54,968 nucleotides of DNA. It comes from Lacticaseibacillus porcinae (GTDB lineage Bacteria; Bacillota; Bacilli; Lactobacillales; Lactobacillaceae). Below are positions 7,803 to 15,751 of the stretch, piece by piece. The notes under the pieces were generated by a model. The model was not told where the DNA came from. It worked only from the letters and a program-made list of their open reading frames with translations, and did no database searches. Location of the stretch: positions 1 to 54,968 of the forward strand of contig NZ_RHNS01000018.1 of assembly GCF_003946305.1 (NCBI RefSeq). Direction: 5' to 3'. The first letter of the stretch is position 1. Each line of letters starts with the position of its first letter. The translations under genes were made by a program, and so were the position numbers.

Positions 7803-10800
7803 ATGAATAGCCATTTTGTTGAGTTCATCAACTTCGATTGTCTGAGTTGTAAGAAAATCTGGGGGGTTACAGGCTTGGTACAAAAGAAATATTTTGACGG
7901 TGTTACCTATCGGTCACTTGGACCGTCAACTCTAACTGAAGATGCAGAAATGGAGCACTTGAAGCCGTATTGCGATAATCTGAGGGCCGCATTAGCGGAT
8001 TCGACAGTATCAAACATTGCTGTATTTGGTAAATTTGGTGCCGGGAAGACGACTGTGATCAACAGTTTTTTACACAAAGAGAAGAACAACCCCGAAATCC
8101 GGCCTTTGTCGCTTTCATTGGCAACATTCACTCGCGAAGCGGATGAAAGAAATACCGAGGACAAGGATCAACCTCGAGAAGGTGAATGGATTGCGATCGA
8201 ACGTAATCTTGTACAGCAGATGCTGTATGGGCCTAGCAACAAAGATTTGCCTCACTCTAAATTTAAGAAGATTGAATCAGAGAATAAAACAGATCACTGG
8301 GAAATTTTTAGTCTTCTCTCCGGATTTTTCTTGAGTGCATTTGCCTTGATGGATCCGTGGCACATAGTGAGTTTGATTCCGAGTACAAATTGGCTAATCA
8401 CGTTTAAGCTCCTCATGACCTCCGTGTTTATACTTACTGCGGCGATTTTACTTAACTCTTTAATTACACATTATCCCCGTTGGTTTGGGTCTGCAAAATT
8501 GGGCTTTGGTCAATCTGAGTTATCTATCAACGATAAGCAGTCTGCATTTAATGAGTACTTGGATGAAATTATATATTTCTTTTCTCAGAAGAAGTACAAC
8601 TTGGTTATTTTAGAAGATATCGATCGGTTTAATAACATAAATATCTTTGAGCATCTCCGCGAATTGAATCAGATTTTAAATAAAAATGAGGTGCTGAGGA
8701 AAGCTTATGATGTCCAGGGACAGCAACCGGCAATCAAGTTTCTTTATGCCGTCAAAGAAGATTTATTTGATAATATGAAACTGAAAACAGCATCTGAGGG
8801 TGACGCTACAAAGGAAAGAAGAGCCACAGAACATGAAATTGCAGAAGCAACAACAAAGTTCTTTGATTGGACGATGACAGTTCTACCAAAGGTTTCTGCT
8901 GGCAATTCAGCTGACTTCTTGATGGAAATGTTCGAAAATCCAACAGATGAATTTCGAGATTATTTGCGTACAGTTTCGATATATTTTAGTGACATTCGAG
9001 TTCTAGAAAATACGCTTAATGACTTTAAGCTTCATTCCGAACTTCAAGAAGGTTCTAACTTAGACGGAATTAAGATGTTTACGGTATTACTGTTTAAGAA
9101 TGGATTTCCAAGACAGTATCAACGATTTGTCAGACAAGAAGGTTCTCTGAGTCAGTTACTACGGACTAGGCATTTTGCGACGCTGGCAATACATCAACAA
9201 CAGAACAAACTTGAACACCTAAAAGCTGAGCGGCATAAACTTGTCACTTTTACACAGGATCAAGTTATAAACAAATATAAGGCAATGTTGATGGATTTGG
9301 ATGCCAACGGCGAAACGAAGATGGTCAGCGCAGATGGTAAAGTGGAAATCAACCCCATCAAGCATATGACTATCGAACAACTTGCCGCATTTTACAATCA
9401 TGTCACCAAGCAGAACACCAAAGTTAGCGTGACTACTCCGGTTCCCGGACAATACTATAATCATACTTCTGAATTTCTCGGCAACAAATTAGTAATTGAG
9501 AACAGAGATTTTAGTTCTTCCAAGTATTTTCTCGATGTGAATAAGAATGATGCCGTGGTTGAACTTGATCAGCAGATTGATCAGATTAATAATCAAATCA
9601 AGAAGATTTCTGCTCTTTCATTAACCGAACTTGTTTCGCAGAATCTTGTAAGTCTTTCTGATTCACTAGTTGATTTAGGTGATGCACGTGAATTTGTTAG
9701 TTATTCAGTTGTAAACGGCTACATGGATGAAAATGTTGATGATTACCTGTCGTATTTCAGTGGTACCAGAATTTCAAAACATGATCGCCAATTGATCAGG
9801 AAGTTACGTGCTGGCGAATCACTTTCGTTTATGGAACAAATCGATAACGCTGGAGATTTTTCTGGTGATTTAGTTCAAGGCGACCTTAATAAACCGTCAG
9901 TTCAGTTAGGCGAAATAATTACTTATGTTATTCCGCAACTGAAGATTGTTGCTGGCAATACAAAATTGATGAAGGCATATGACGCTGCGCTAAGTGGACT
10001 ATCAACAGAAGACTCGAAGATATTTTCAGAGCGGCTTGATTGGCTGTTGGATAAAATTGATCCCGCATATTACGTCACTCTCTTTACCGAGTTGTCAGTT
10101 AAATTAAAGAATGATTGGTCAAAATACAAGGGTGATAAAATCTCGGTATTTGCAAAATTACTAATCGAGGGCCTGCGCTTGAATCTCCTCGATGACAGTA
10201 TCTCCACTATGTTATCGTTGAATAATTTCATCAATGAAAACAATTGGCAACTGACAAGCAACTTCGTCCACGCACACCAAGATCGTGCTAACAAGATTGT
10301 AAGCAATAAGCAGACGATGTTAAATAAGCTTGATGCAACTTCTCAGGCAGATCTGTCTTTGATTGAATATTTGATTAAGCACCAGGCGCTGACTTGTAAC
10401 GCTGAGACCATTCCAGTTGTTTTTGAAGCTATCGAAAGTGGCAGTGCTGCGAAGTACTCCTACCAAGCGTTGCAGAACAGTGAGAACGATACGGTCCTTT
10501 CGTGGGTTAAACAATGGTTCGTTCAATTTATAAATGCAGAACTTGACTTGGGTTATATTCAAAATGAGACCTCTCCTTCAATTGGAAGTATGCTAACGAC
10601 TGCAAACATTTCGAATGAATTGGTCACCAAGGTACTCAAGCAATATCCGAAAGATGATCTTGAATTGTCGGATATCCAACTATCCGACACAGCTACTGAA
10701 CATGAAACATTCGTTGTTTCTCACATCATTGACTCCGGTCATGTAGCAATAACTTGGTCGAATGTACGTTGGCTAATGCAATTTGATTCTAGCGAGTGGC

Positions 10801-11615
10801 GGCAAAAATTAATTCAATTGTTTATCAAAACCTCGAATCATCTAGCTTTATTAGCAGATTCTCAGGATAAAGTTGATTCTGGAGCATTAAGAAAATTAGT
10901 AGATAGCACTCAGATCCAATTGAATGGTGACAATCAATCTGTTCTTAAGTTGGCTAATAACTACGAAGGTTTCAATCAACCGGACAATGTACTTGTCTTC
11001 TTCATTGAACAGGATCTTGTAACGCTTAGCCAAAAACTGATTGAACGAGTGGCATCACAATCTGAGCTGCTAGAATTGACGAAGCATTTTATTGGTGGAG
11101 CTCAAGAACGATGGGATGAAACGCGATCAAACCTATTGAAGAAACTTGACTCCGCCAGTTTACTTGCCATCGCAAATGGCGAGGTTTCTGATGAAACATC
11201 TCTGATAAAATTTGCCATTGATTCGCTAGTAAAGAATGAAATCGAAACAAAGACATTCAGTGATCATCAACGTAATGTTTTATTAGAGTCAATTCTGACG
11301 TTCAGCGGATATCCGGAGCCTGAACAAAAGCAAATCTTTGTGAACATCATTGAAAGCTTTCTATCAGCTGATTATCAACTTCAAGTGCTTAATCGTTTGA
11401 TTGTGAATGAACGTCTAGATGTTGAATTAATTAAAGCTGTGCTCCCATCCGTTAAAGATTCAGAACTTGCTAGGATTTCAAAGACTAGCAAGGGGCTCAC
11501 AATCCATCTAGAAAACACTGACTCCAGAATGATTTTTGCGCAGTTGCTGGAACAGAGGGCTCTGATTGCAAAGGTACGGACATTGAAGTCAAATGAGATT
11601 TCCATTCGAATTTGA
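7803..11615 (+). CDS. YobI-like membrane P-loop NTPase (STAND/KAP-like)
   Basis: A very large protein (1270 residues from ATG 7803). Order: short leader; SLGPSTLTEDAEMEHLKPY, the N-terminal pattern of YobI-type NTPases; Walker A GKFGAGKTT at about residue 76; two hydrophobic helices at about 168-220; Walker B LVILEDIDRF near 266 followed by LRELNQILN; then a long, mainly helical region to the C-terminus. The frame is open from 7719; ATG 7803 has AGGAAA six bases upstream, and TTG 7875, after GGGGGG, is a serious alternative that would begin right before the conserved part. Function of the family is not established; the layout (membrane-anchored NTPase with a large sensor-like tail, lone gene in an accessory segment) makes a defence or stress role conceivable, but that is inference. 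AT-rich relative to neighbours. Confidence 0.8.
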   Translation: MNSHFVEFINFDCLSCKKIWGVTGLVQKKYFDGVTYRSLGPSTLTEDAEMEHLKPYCDNLRAALADSTVSNIAVFGKFGAGKTTVINSFLHKEKNNPEIRPLSLSLATFTREADERNTEDKDQPREGEWIAIERNLVQQMLYGPSNKDLPHSKFKKIESENKTDHWEIFSLLSGFFLSAFALMDPWHIVSLIPSTNWLITFKLLMTSVFILTAAILLNSLITHYPRWFGSAKLGFGQSELSINDKQSAFNEYLDEIIYFFSQKKYNLVILEDIDRFNNINIFEHLRELNQILNKNEVLRKAYDVQGQQPAIKFLYAVKEDLFDNMKLKTASEGDATKERRATEHEIAEATTKFFDWTMTVLPKVSAGNSADFLMEMFENPTDEFRDYLRTVSIYFSDIRVLENTLNDFKLHSELQEGSNLDGIKMFTVLLFKNGFPRQYQRFVRQEGSLSQLLRTRHFATLAIHQQQNKLEHLKAERHKLVTFTQDQVINKYKAMLMDLDANGETKMVSADGKVEINPIKHMTIEQLAAFYNHVTKQNTKVSVTTPVPGQYYNHTSEFLGNKLVIENRDFSSSKYFLDVNKNDAVVELDQQIDQINNQIKKISALSLTELVSQNLVSLSDSLVDLGDAREFVSYSVVNGYMDENVDDYLSYFSGTRISKHDRQLIRKLRAGESLSFMEQIDNAGDFSGDLVQGDLNKPSVQLGEIITYVIPQLKIVAGNTKLMKAYDAALSGLSTEDSKIFSERLDWLLDKIDPAYYVTLFTELSVKLKNDWSKYKGDKISVFAKLLIEGLRLNLLDDSISTMLSLNNFINENNWQLTSNFVHAHQDRANKIVSNKQTMLNKLDATSQADLSLIEYLIKHQALTCNAETIPVVFEAIESGSAAKYSYQALQNSENDTVLSWVKQWFVQFINAELDLGYIQNETSPSIGSMLTTANISNELVTKVLKQYPKDDLELSDIQLSDTATEHETFVVSHIIDSGHVAITWSNVRWLMQFDSSEWRQKLIQLFIKTSNHLALLADSQDKVDSGALRKLVDSTQIQLNGDNQSVLKLANNYEGFNQPDNVLVFFIEQDLVTLSQKLIERVASQSELLELTKHFIGGAQERWDETRSNLLKKLDSASLLAIANGEVSDETSLIKFAIDSLVKNEIETKTFSDHQRNVLLESILTFSGYPEPEQKQIFVNIIESFLSADYQLQVLNRLIVNERLDVELIKAVLPSVKDSELARISKTSKGLTIHLENTDSRMIFAQLLEQRALIAKVRTLKSNEISIRI

Positions 11616-11874
11616 TTTTCTTACTGAGGCAATATTTTATTGTTTTTCTCAAACCTTTTAGATCCTAATTAAAAAAATGGCCAGTGCATAAAGCGAGAGT
11701 GTTGAACGTATGAGTACAATATGTAGGACGTTTTTGAAATATTAGTTCTACATTTTATGCTGACATTGACTGTTGGTACCATCAAAGGATAATGAGTGGA
11801 TCAAGACTGGGAATTTTCGTGATTTCCGTGTCTTGGTCCATTTTTATTAGGAACTTATTTTAACTCATGTTGTG
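11616..11874. other. AT-rich intergenic stretch
   Basis: No credible gene between the yobI-like stop and the next promoter. It holds GAACGTATGAG (11704-11714), also present at 7743-7753 on the other side of the gene, and the stem-loop listed separately. Confidence 0.5.
11798..11845 (+). terminator. Probable terminator downstream of yobI-like gene
   Basis: GGATCAAGAC (11798-11807) pairs with GTCTTGGTCC (11830-11839), with an inner GGGAA/TTTCC pairing, followed by ATTTTTATT. It lies 180 nt past the stop codon, so an alternative is the end of a small transcript. Confidence 0.55.
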
Positions 11875-11903
11875 TTGACACCACGGGTGTAATGACTGAT
11901 AAT
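11875..11903 (+). promoter_or_regulatory. Strong promoter of HTH/ImmA-IrrE locus
   Basis: TTGACA (11875-11880), 17 bp spacer, GATAAT (11898-11903). A strong AAGGAGG ribosome binding site follows at 11938-11944, 9 nt before ATG 11954, which opens only a 26-codon frame. Confidence 0.75.
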
Positions 11904-11979
11904 CAAATTCTGACGATTTTAAGAAATCGAACGAGTTAAGGAGGCGACGCTGCATGGTGGGGGTAATTTTCATCGAAAG

Positions 11980-12174
11980 TTGTCATTTGAGAAGGCTGAA
12001 ACTTTTGCATCCGCTGAAGCATTAGTAAGTGCAGGTTCAGAACATGCCGTTAATAAGCATAAGAGTCAACAAATAAATCATCCAATTACGCAAGCTGGTG
12101 CGTTTGAATACATCTGTGATTCGATGCGTTACTGTGTATCGAGTGTCGATTTACGCTTGATAGCAAGAGAATGA
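11980..12174 (+). CDS. Small unrecognised ORF, possibly a gene fragment
   Basis: A 64-codon frame from TTG 11980 that ends in an ATGA overlap with the next frame at 12171, the arrangement of translationally coupled genes. It has no ribosome binding site of its own; the strong AAGGAGG at 11938 serves ATG 11954 in another frame. The frame stays open back to 11923, so a frameshift near 11955-11980 could have joined it to that start. I do not recognise the protein. It may be the real first gene of the operon, damaged at its start, or part of the broken HTH gene. Confidence 0.35.
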   Translation: MSFEKAETFASAEALVSAGSEHAVNKHKSQQINHPITQAGAFEYICDSMRYCVSSVDLRLIARE

Positions 12175-13393
12175 TGACGGTGAAGGATTTGTTGACCTTT
12201 CATTCTGATCGCGGAGTCGACATCTATCGTTTCTACGTTACAGGCCTTCGCGCAGTGCGTGAACTTTTCGGGAAGTCACGTTACCAAGTCGCAGAAGAAC
12301 TTGACGTGACGGAAGAGGAAGTCCGACAACTTGAAAATGGAACGATGTCACCAGATATTAAGTTCTTGCATCAGATCAGTACAAGCTTCATGATGACCCC
12401 ACGATTCCTGTTCGCGTCGTTACCAGTGGAGACAGTCGTCGAAGAATCAAAAATCTCATGTCATGAATGCGCTCAAAGTCATTGCAGTTCAGTTTGCTTG
12501 GAAGCTCGCTACCTGGACTTTGCAGATGGCTTGATAACTTATTTGAGCGATTCGTGACGAAGCCCGAGACGACGTTTGCGCAACTTCAACACGATTGCTT
12601 ATTGATGCAAATTAAACCGTTAGATGAAGAACAAATGGAACGAGTCGCAGGCTACGTGCAGCAACGAAACAATCTTCTACACAATCGTAACTTCATGACC
12701 ACACTTGAGTTGGCAGGCATCTATATCACGGAAAAATCGTTAGGCGCTGACGTTGATGCGTACTCAACGCAAACCACTGATGGTCGGCCATGGATCGTGA
12801 TGAGTACGGAATAGAAGTCGGTAGTGCGGCACAACTTTGATTTGGCGCATGAGTTGGGGCACTTAGTCTTACACACGCAAGTTGACTTTGAAGCGTTAAG
12901 TGCGCCTGATTACAAAATGATCGAGAAACAGGCCCATCAATTTGCCTCAGCATTCTTATTGCCTGAACGAGAATTTCGTGATGATTATGCACTTATCCGT
13001 CGACACTCAAATCCAGATAGTTATGTGGCTTTGAAGCAAAAATATCAAGTCTCTATTGTCGCCATGGCGATGCGTGCGTATGCGCTTGGCTTGATGTCCT
13101 ATCAAGAATATCGCTATTTCTTTGGTCGTTTGAATAAGCTAGGCTACAAAAATCAAGAACCGCTTGACGATGAGTTAGTGCCAGTACGGCCTGGTCGCAT
13201 CAGATCTTTGATCAAGCTCTTATTTGATCATCACGTGTTGACAGTCGATGATTTAACGCAGCGATTAAATATCTTGCCAGCGTTTGTGGTGAAGTTGTTT
13301 GCTTTGGATGAGGATTTCTTTGAACCGTATATGAATACAAAACTTGTCTTCTATCACGCAGATAATGTGATTCCGTTGCATCCGAAATCTTGA
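12171..13393 (+). pseudogene. XRE-HTH / ImmA-IrrE metallopeptidase fusion, broken
   Basis: Three pieces form one protein of about 400 codons. Piece one (12171-12557) has a Cro/CI-type HTH (SRYQVAEELDVTEEEVRQLENG). Piece two (frame of 12467-12814) carries on from about 12545 with ERFVTKPETTFAQL and ends PWIVMSTE. Piece three (12815-13393) continues in the same frame with KSVVRHNFDLAHELGHLVLH, holding the zinc-binding HExxH of ImmA/IrrE (M78) peptidases. The breaks are a one-base frameshift near 12545 and a TAG at 12812-12814, probably AAG to TAG. Intact relatives combine DNA binding with stress-triggered cleavage of a repressor, often in toxin-antitoxin-like or mobile-element loci. The strong upstream promoter is intact. 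Confidence 0.8.
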
Positions 13394-13406
13394 ATCGTTC
13401 TATGTA

Positions 13407-13433
13407 AGCCTGCCGCCACGCGGTAGGCTTTTT
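13407..13433 (+). terminator. Terminator, convergent genes
   Basis: AGCCTGCCGC (13407-13416) pairs with GCGGTAGGCT (13420-13429), one G-T pair, then TTTTT. It ends the ImmA/IrrE locus just before the convergent gene stop at 13435. Confidence 0.85.
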
Positions 13434-13434
13434 G

Positions 13435-14127
13435 TCACTTCGCCGACTTCATCTTTTCTTCCCACAACCTCCATTTCGCCTCAAGTGACGCACCGTCTAG
13501 CCGGATCACTTGCAGCGGACCATCATCGGCTTCTGCGTCGTCCAGTGTATCGCGCATCTCCACATCTTCAGCTTGCGTGAACCACAACACATGCGGCGCC
13601 GAACCGCCTAAGTTGTAGCGCGCCACCAGTAGGAGATGCAGTGTGTGTTGTAACTTATCAAGCGCTGGCGTTTTGCCGGTGGTCGCGCCGTAAACCAAGG
13701 TTTTGATTTGTTCGTAGAAGTCTTTGACCGTTATGGTTTCGTTTAACACTTGCGATAACATGGCATTGATCCGCGCCGCATTTTCCCCGAGCTTGTTGCG
13801 TTTGAGCCATTGTGCCAGTGCCGTTTTCAAGCGAGTGTTCGCATTTTTAACTTGGATCTGGAGCTGGGCTTGCGCTTCAGGCGGCAAGGCTTGGCGCACT
13901 TCCACGGGACCAGAAATGGTGACGCGGGTGCCTAGTTCTAGCGGCAAGTAGAAAATTTCGCTGAAGGCGATCATCGCCACGTCGGGATTGGGTTCTGGCG
14001 CTTGGTCCCAGTCGATGTCTTCTGCGTCGATGTGGATCTTCATCACTCGCACCACGGCGGACTTGCTGCCGCGCAAGGTGGTGATGGTGTCAGTGCCTAT
14101 GATTGGACCATTGATTTCTCCTTGCAT
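13435..14127 (-). CDS. Unrecognised protein, second of a two-gene unit
   Basis: A 230-residue soluble-looking protein I cannot assign. It begins GEINGPIIGTDTITTLRGSKSAVV, has a Gln/Ala-rich helical middle (about residues 85-120) and an acidic patch DTLDDAEADD near 195. Its ATG follows an AAAGGAG ribosome binding site and lies 4 nt after the stop of the 287-residue gene upstream, so the two are almost surely cotranscribed. GC content and codon use match the chromosomal background rather than the AT-rich islands. The first third could be a small beta-rich domain. Confidence 0.75.
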   Translation of the reverse strand: MQGEINGPIIGTDTITTLRGSKSAVVRVMKIHIDAEDIDWDQAPEPNPDVAMIAFSEIFYLPLELGTRVTISGPVEVRQALPPEAQAQLQIQVKNANTRLKTALAQWLKRNKLGENAARINAMLSQVLNETITVKDFYEQIKTLVYGATTGKTPALDKLQHTLHLLLVARYNLGGSAPHVLWFTQAEDVEMRDTLDDAEADDGPLQVIRLDGASLEAKWRLWEEKMKSAK

Positions 14128-14131
14128 ATCC

Positions 14132-14995
14132 TCACTCCTTTAAATGATAGGCGTCGAGTTGTTGCGGGTCCCAAATCGGTTGATCGCGCGCATGTTGCGT
14201 CGCCAGCCACTCTGGTTGGTAGAAGGGAATGCCGTCGCGTTTGAATTGCGCCTTTTGCTGGTTGACGCGGGTGAACATCACAGACAATAAGTCGCCAGTT
14301 TTGCGTAGGTCTGCGTCAACTTTTTCGGTGTTGAACAACAAGTCGCGGTCGTCGCTATAATTGTAGTGTTCGACGTTTTGGATATTGATGAGCAAAATGG
14401 CAACTGGCAACCGTGCGTTAAGGGCTTTGACATAGCGATCATGAATCTCTCGCGCGTATTGAACGCGTTTGTGCAGACGAACTTGCTGGCGGGCGCTGCC
14501 TTGATCAAAGCGGCTAATGAATGCTTGCAGCACGTCATCATAAGTCATTTTGTGATTGCTGAAGGCGTTTAGGAGTTGTTCTAATTGACGCACTTGTTGC
14601 GGCCAGTCTGCACGTTGCGGGTGGTCGCGAGTCTTGAGCCACCGTCGAAATGAGTTGATCTCTTCGCCGATGAATCGTTGAAGCAAACGTTCGGCAGCGA
14701 GGTGATCTTCAGGGGTGTTGATCAAGTTGGCCGACATGATGTGACCTTTGAAACTGACAGGTTTGGCATAACCTAAGCTGCCAGAATGCTTCGTGAAGGC
14801 CGGACCATACTCGGCAAAAATCAATCCTGGTGGCCACCCAAGTTGTTCATGGTGGCCGGCGCGAGCAAAGCGATTAGCACCGGCAAATATCGCATCCATC
14901 GTAAAAAAATGGCCATCAAGCGTCAAGAAGGTCAACCGCGCAGTGCCTGCAGTGACGGCACGGATCTGAAATTTTCGACTGCTGTGAGTTAACAT
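14132..14995 (-). CDS. Unrecognised protein, first of a two-gene unit
   Basis: 287 residues; I do not recognise a family. The N-terminal ~90 residues look beta-rich (FQIRAVTAGTARLTFLTLDGHFF); the rest is mainly helical and charged, with EEINSFRRWLKTRD near residue 110 and a C-terminal HARDQPIWDPQQLDAYHLKE. No signal peptide, membrane segment or nucleotide-binding motif is seen. Translation should be strong: AGGAGGTGA lies 5 nt before the ATG. The gene is divergent from the non-coding unit starting at about 15168, and the ~170 bp between them must hold its promoter. With its partner at 13435-14127 it forms a two-gene operon of unknown role. Confidence 0.75.
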   Translation of the reverse strand: MLTHSSRKFQIRAVTAGTARLTFLTLDGHFFTMDAIFAGANRFARAGHHEQLGWPPGLIFAEYGPAFTKHSGSLGYAKPVSFKGHIMSANLINTPEDHLAAERLLQRFIGEEINSFRRWLKTRDHPQRADWPQQVRQLEQLLNAFSNHKMTYDDVLQAFISRFDQGSARQQVRLHKRVQYAREIHDRYVKALNARLPVAILLINIQNVEHYNYSDDRDLLFNTEKVDADLRKTGDLLSVMFTRVNQQKAQFKRDGIPFYQPEWLATQHARDQPIWDPQQLDAYHLKE

Positions 14996-15132
14996 AGTGT
15001 CACCTCCTGACTTAATTGTGGTGGCATTTCCTCAAATTGACAAATTTCAAGCATGAAACACCCTTCAAAATCGTCGTTGCTGTTCAAAATTAAAAGCGTC
15101 AAAAATACACAAAAAGTACTCGTCAAAAATAC

Positions 15133-15161
15133 TTGACATCCCGAAATGAAGGCGTTATCAT
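15133..15161 (+). promoter_or_regulatory. Near-consensus promoter of non-coding unit 1
   Basis: TTGACA (15133-15138), 17 bp spacer, TATCAT (15156-15161). Predicted start about 15168. No start codon with a ribosome binding site follows. Confidence 0.85.
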
Positions 15162-15167
15162 ATTTGC

Positions 15168-15607
15168 GAATTCTATGAGGAGTGGGTGGCTGAGCGCAGG
15201 TCACTCGTACGACTTCGCGACGGGTGGAAGTGCCCGCTAAACTTTCGGAGACTATCCCGTAGCATCTGGGCTTAACTGTCGAGCGCTGCTAGATCTCCAG
15301 TTTCAACGTGCCGGCAAAGCAGGGTCTCCCTATGGTGGACTCAAATCAGTTACAGCCGGGAGTAATGTCCTCACGGTGACGTGGGAAGCAAGGCGACGTC
15401 TGTTTGCGAAAGGCAGTGCAAAGCCGATTAGCGACTAACGTGGTTGAGGCCTAAGAAGCCAAGGCCCGCAGCAACGTCCTTGGTATTGTTTTGAACCGCA
15501 AACACGTAATTGAATCGTTATTGAAGCCGCAGATCCACGAAATAGAATACTGTTTCGTGGATTTGGTGTGCCCAGAGGTGATTCGCCTAGGTGAATCACT
15601 TTTTTGT
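15168..15607 (+). ncRNA. Candidate large structured non-coding RNA 1
   Basis: About 440 nt between a near-consensus promoter and an intrinsic terminator, with stop codons in every frame and no ORF above 60 codons. It is GC-richer than typical spacers and full of possible stems: GAGTG/CACTC at its 5' end, GGG/CCC around 15225, GGCC/GGCC near 15447-15465, and a perfect ATCCACGAAA/TTTCGTGGAT hairpin around 15532-15561. I looked for the conserved cores of RNase P RNA, tmRNA, SRP RNA, T-boxes and common riboswitches and saw none. It could be a free RNA or a long leader attenuating the GGDEF-EAL gene at 15752, but that gene has its own promoter after the terminator. Confidence 0.6.
15578..15607 (+). 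terminator. Terminator of non-coding unit 1
   Basis: GTGATTCGCC pairs with GGTGAATCAC (one G-T pair, tight loop), followed by TTTTTT. Confidence 0.85.
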
Positions 15608-15668
15608 CGTCTTTTGAAACCGGTTGCCAAAAATCTAGCCTTTTACAAATAATTGGCTAACACTTTGG

Positions 15669-15697
15669 TTTACAATAACCGAACGTTCGTGTAAACT
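15669..15697 (+). promoter_or_regulatory. Promoter with embedded palindrome, GGDEF-EAL gene
   Basis: TTTACA (15669-15674), 17 bp spacer, TAAACT (15692-15697). The spacer contains the perfect palindrome CGAACGTTCG (15680-15689), well placed for a repressor. A related ACGTTCGT element lies at the promoter of the 46337 gene. Confidence 0.6.
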
Positions 15698-15751
15698 GAT
15701 AATATATTTAATAAATAGTGAAAACGAGTTTTTCTCGCTTGGGAGCGCACT

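Noticed and set aside
7743-11714. GAACGTATGAG on both sides of the YobI-like gene as attachment sites of a mobile element
   Set aside because: An 11-bp match over this distance is expected by chance in 55 kb; no integrase or terminal inverted repeats are seen.
15168-15607. RNase P RNA, tmRNA, SRP RNA or 6S RNA identity for unit 1 (and units 2 and 3)
   Set aside because: The conserved cores (GAGGAAAGTCC-type, tRNA-like ends, GGAAGCAGC SRP loop) and usual neighbours are absent.
15680-15689. CGAACGTTCG as a LexA (SOS) box
   Set aside because: The Gram-positive LexA site needs a 4-nt gap between GAAC and GTTC; here the halves touch.
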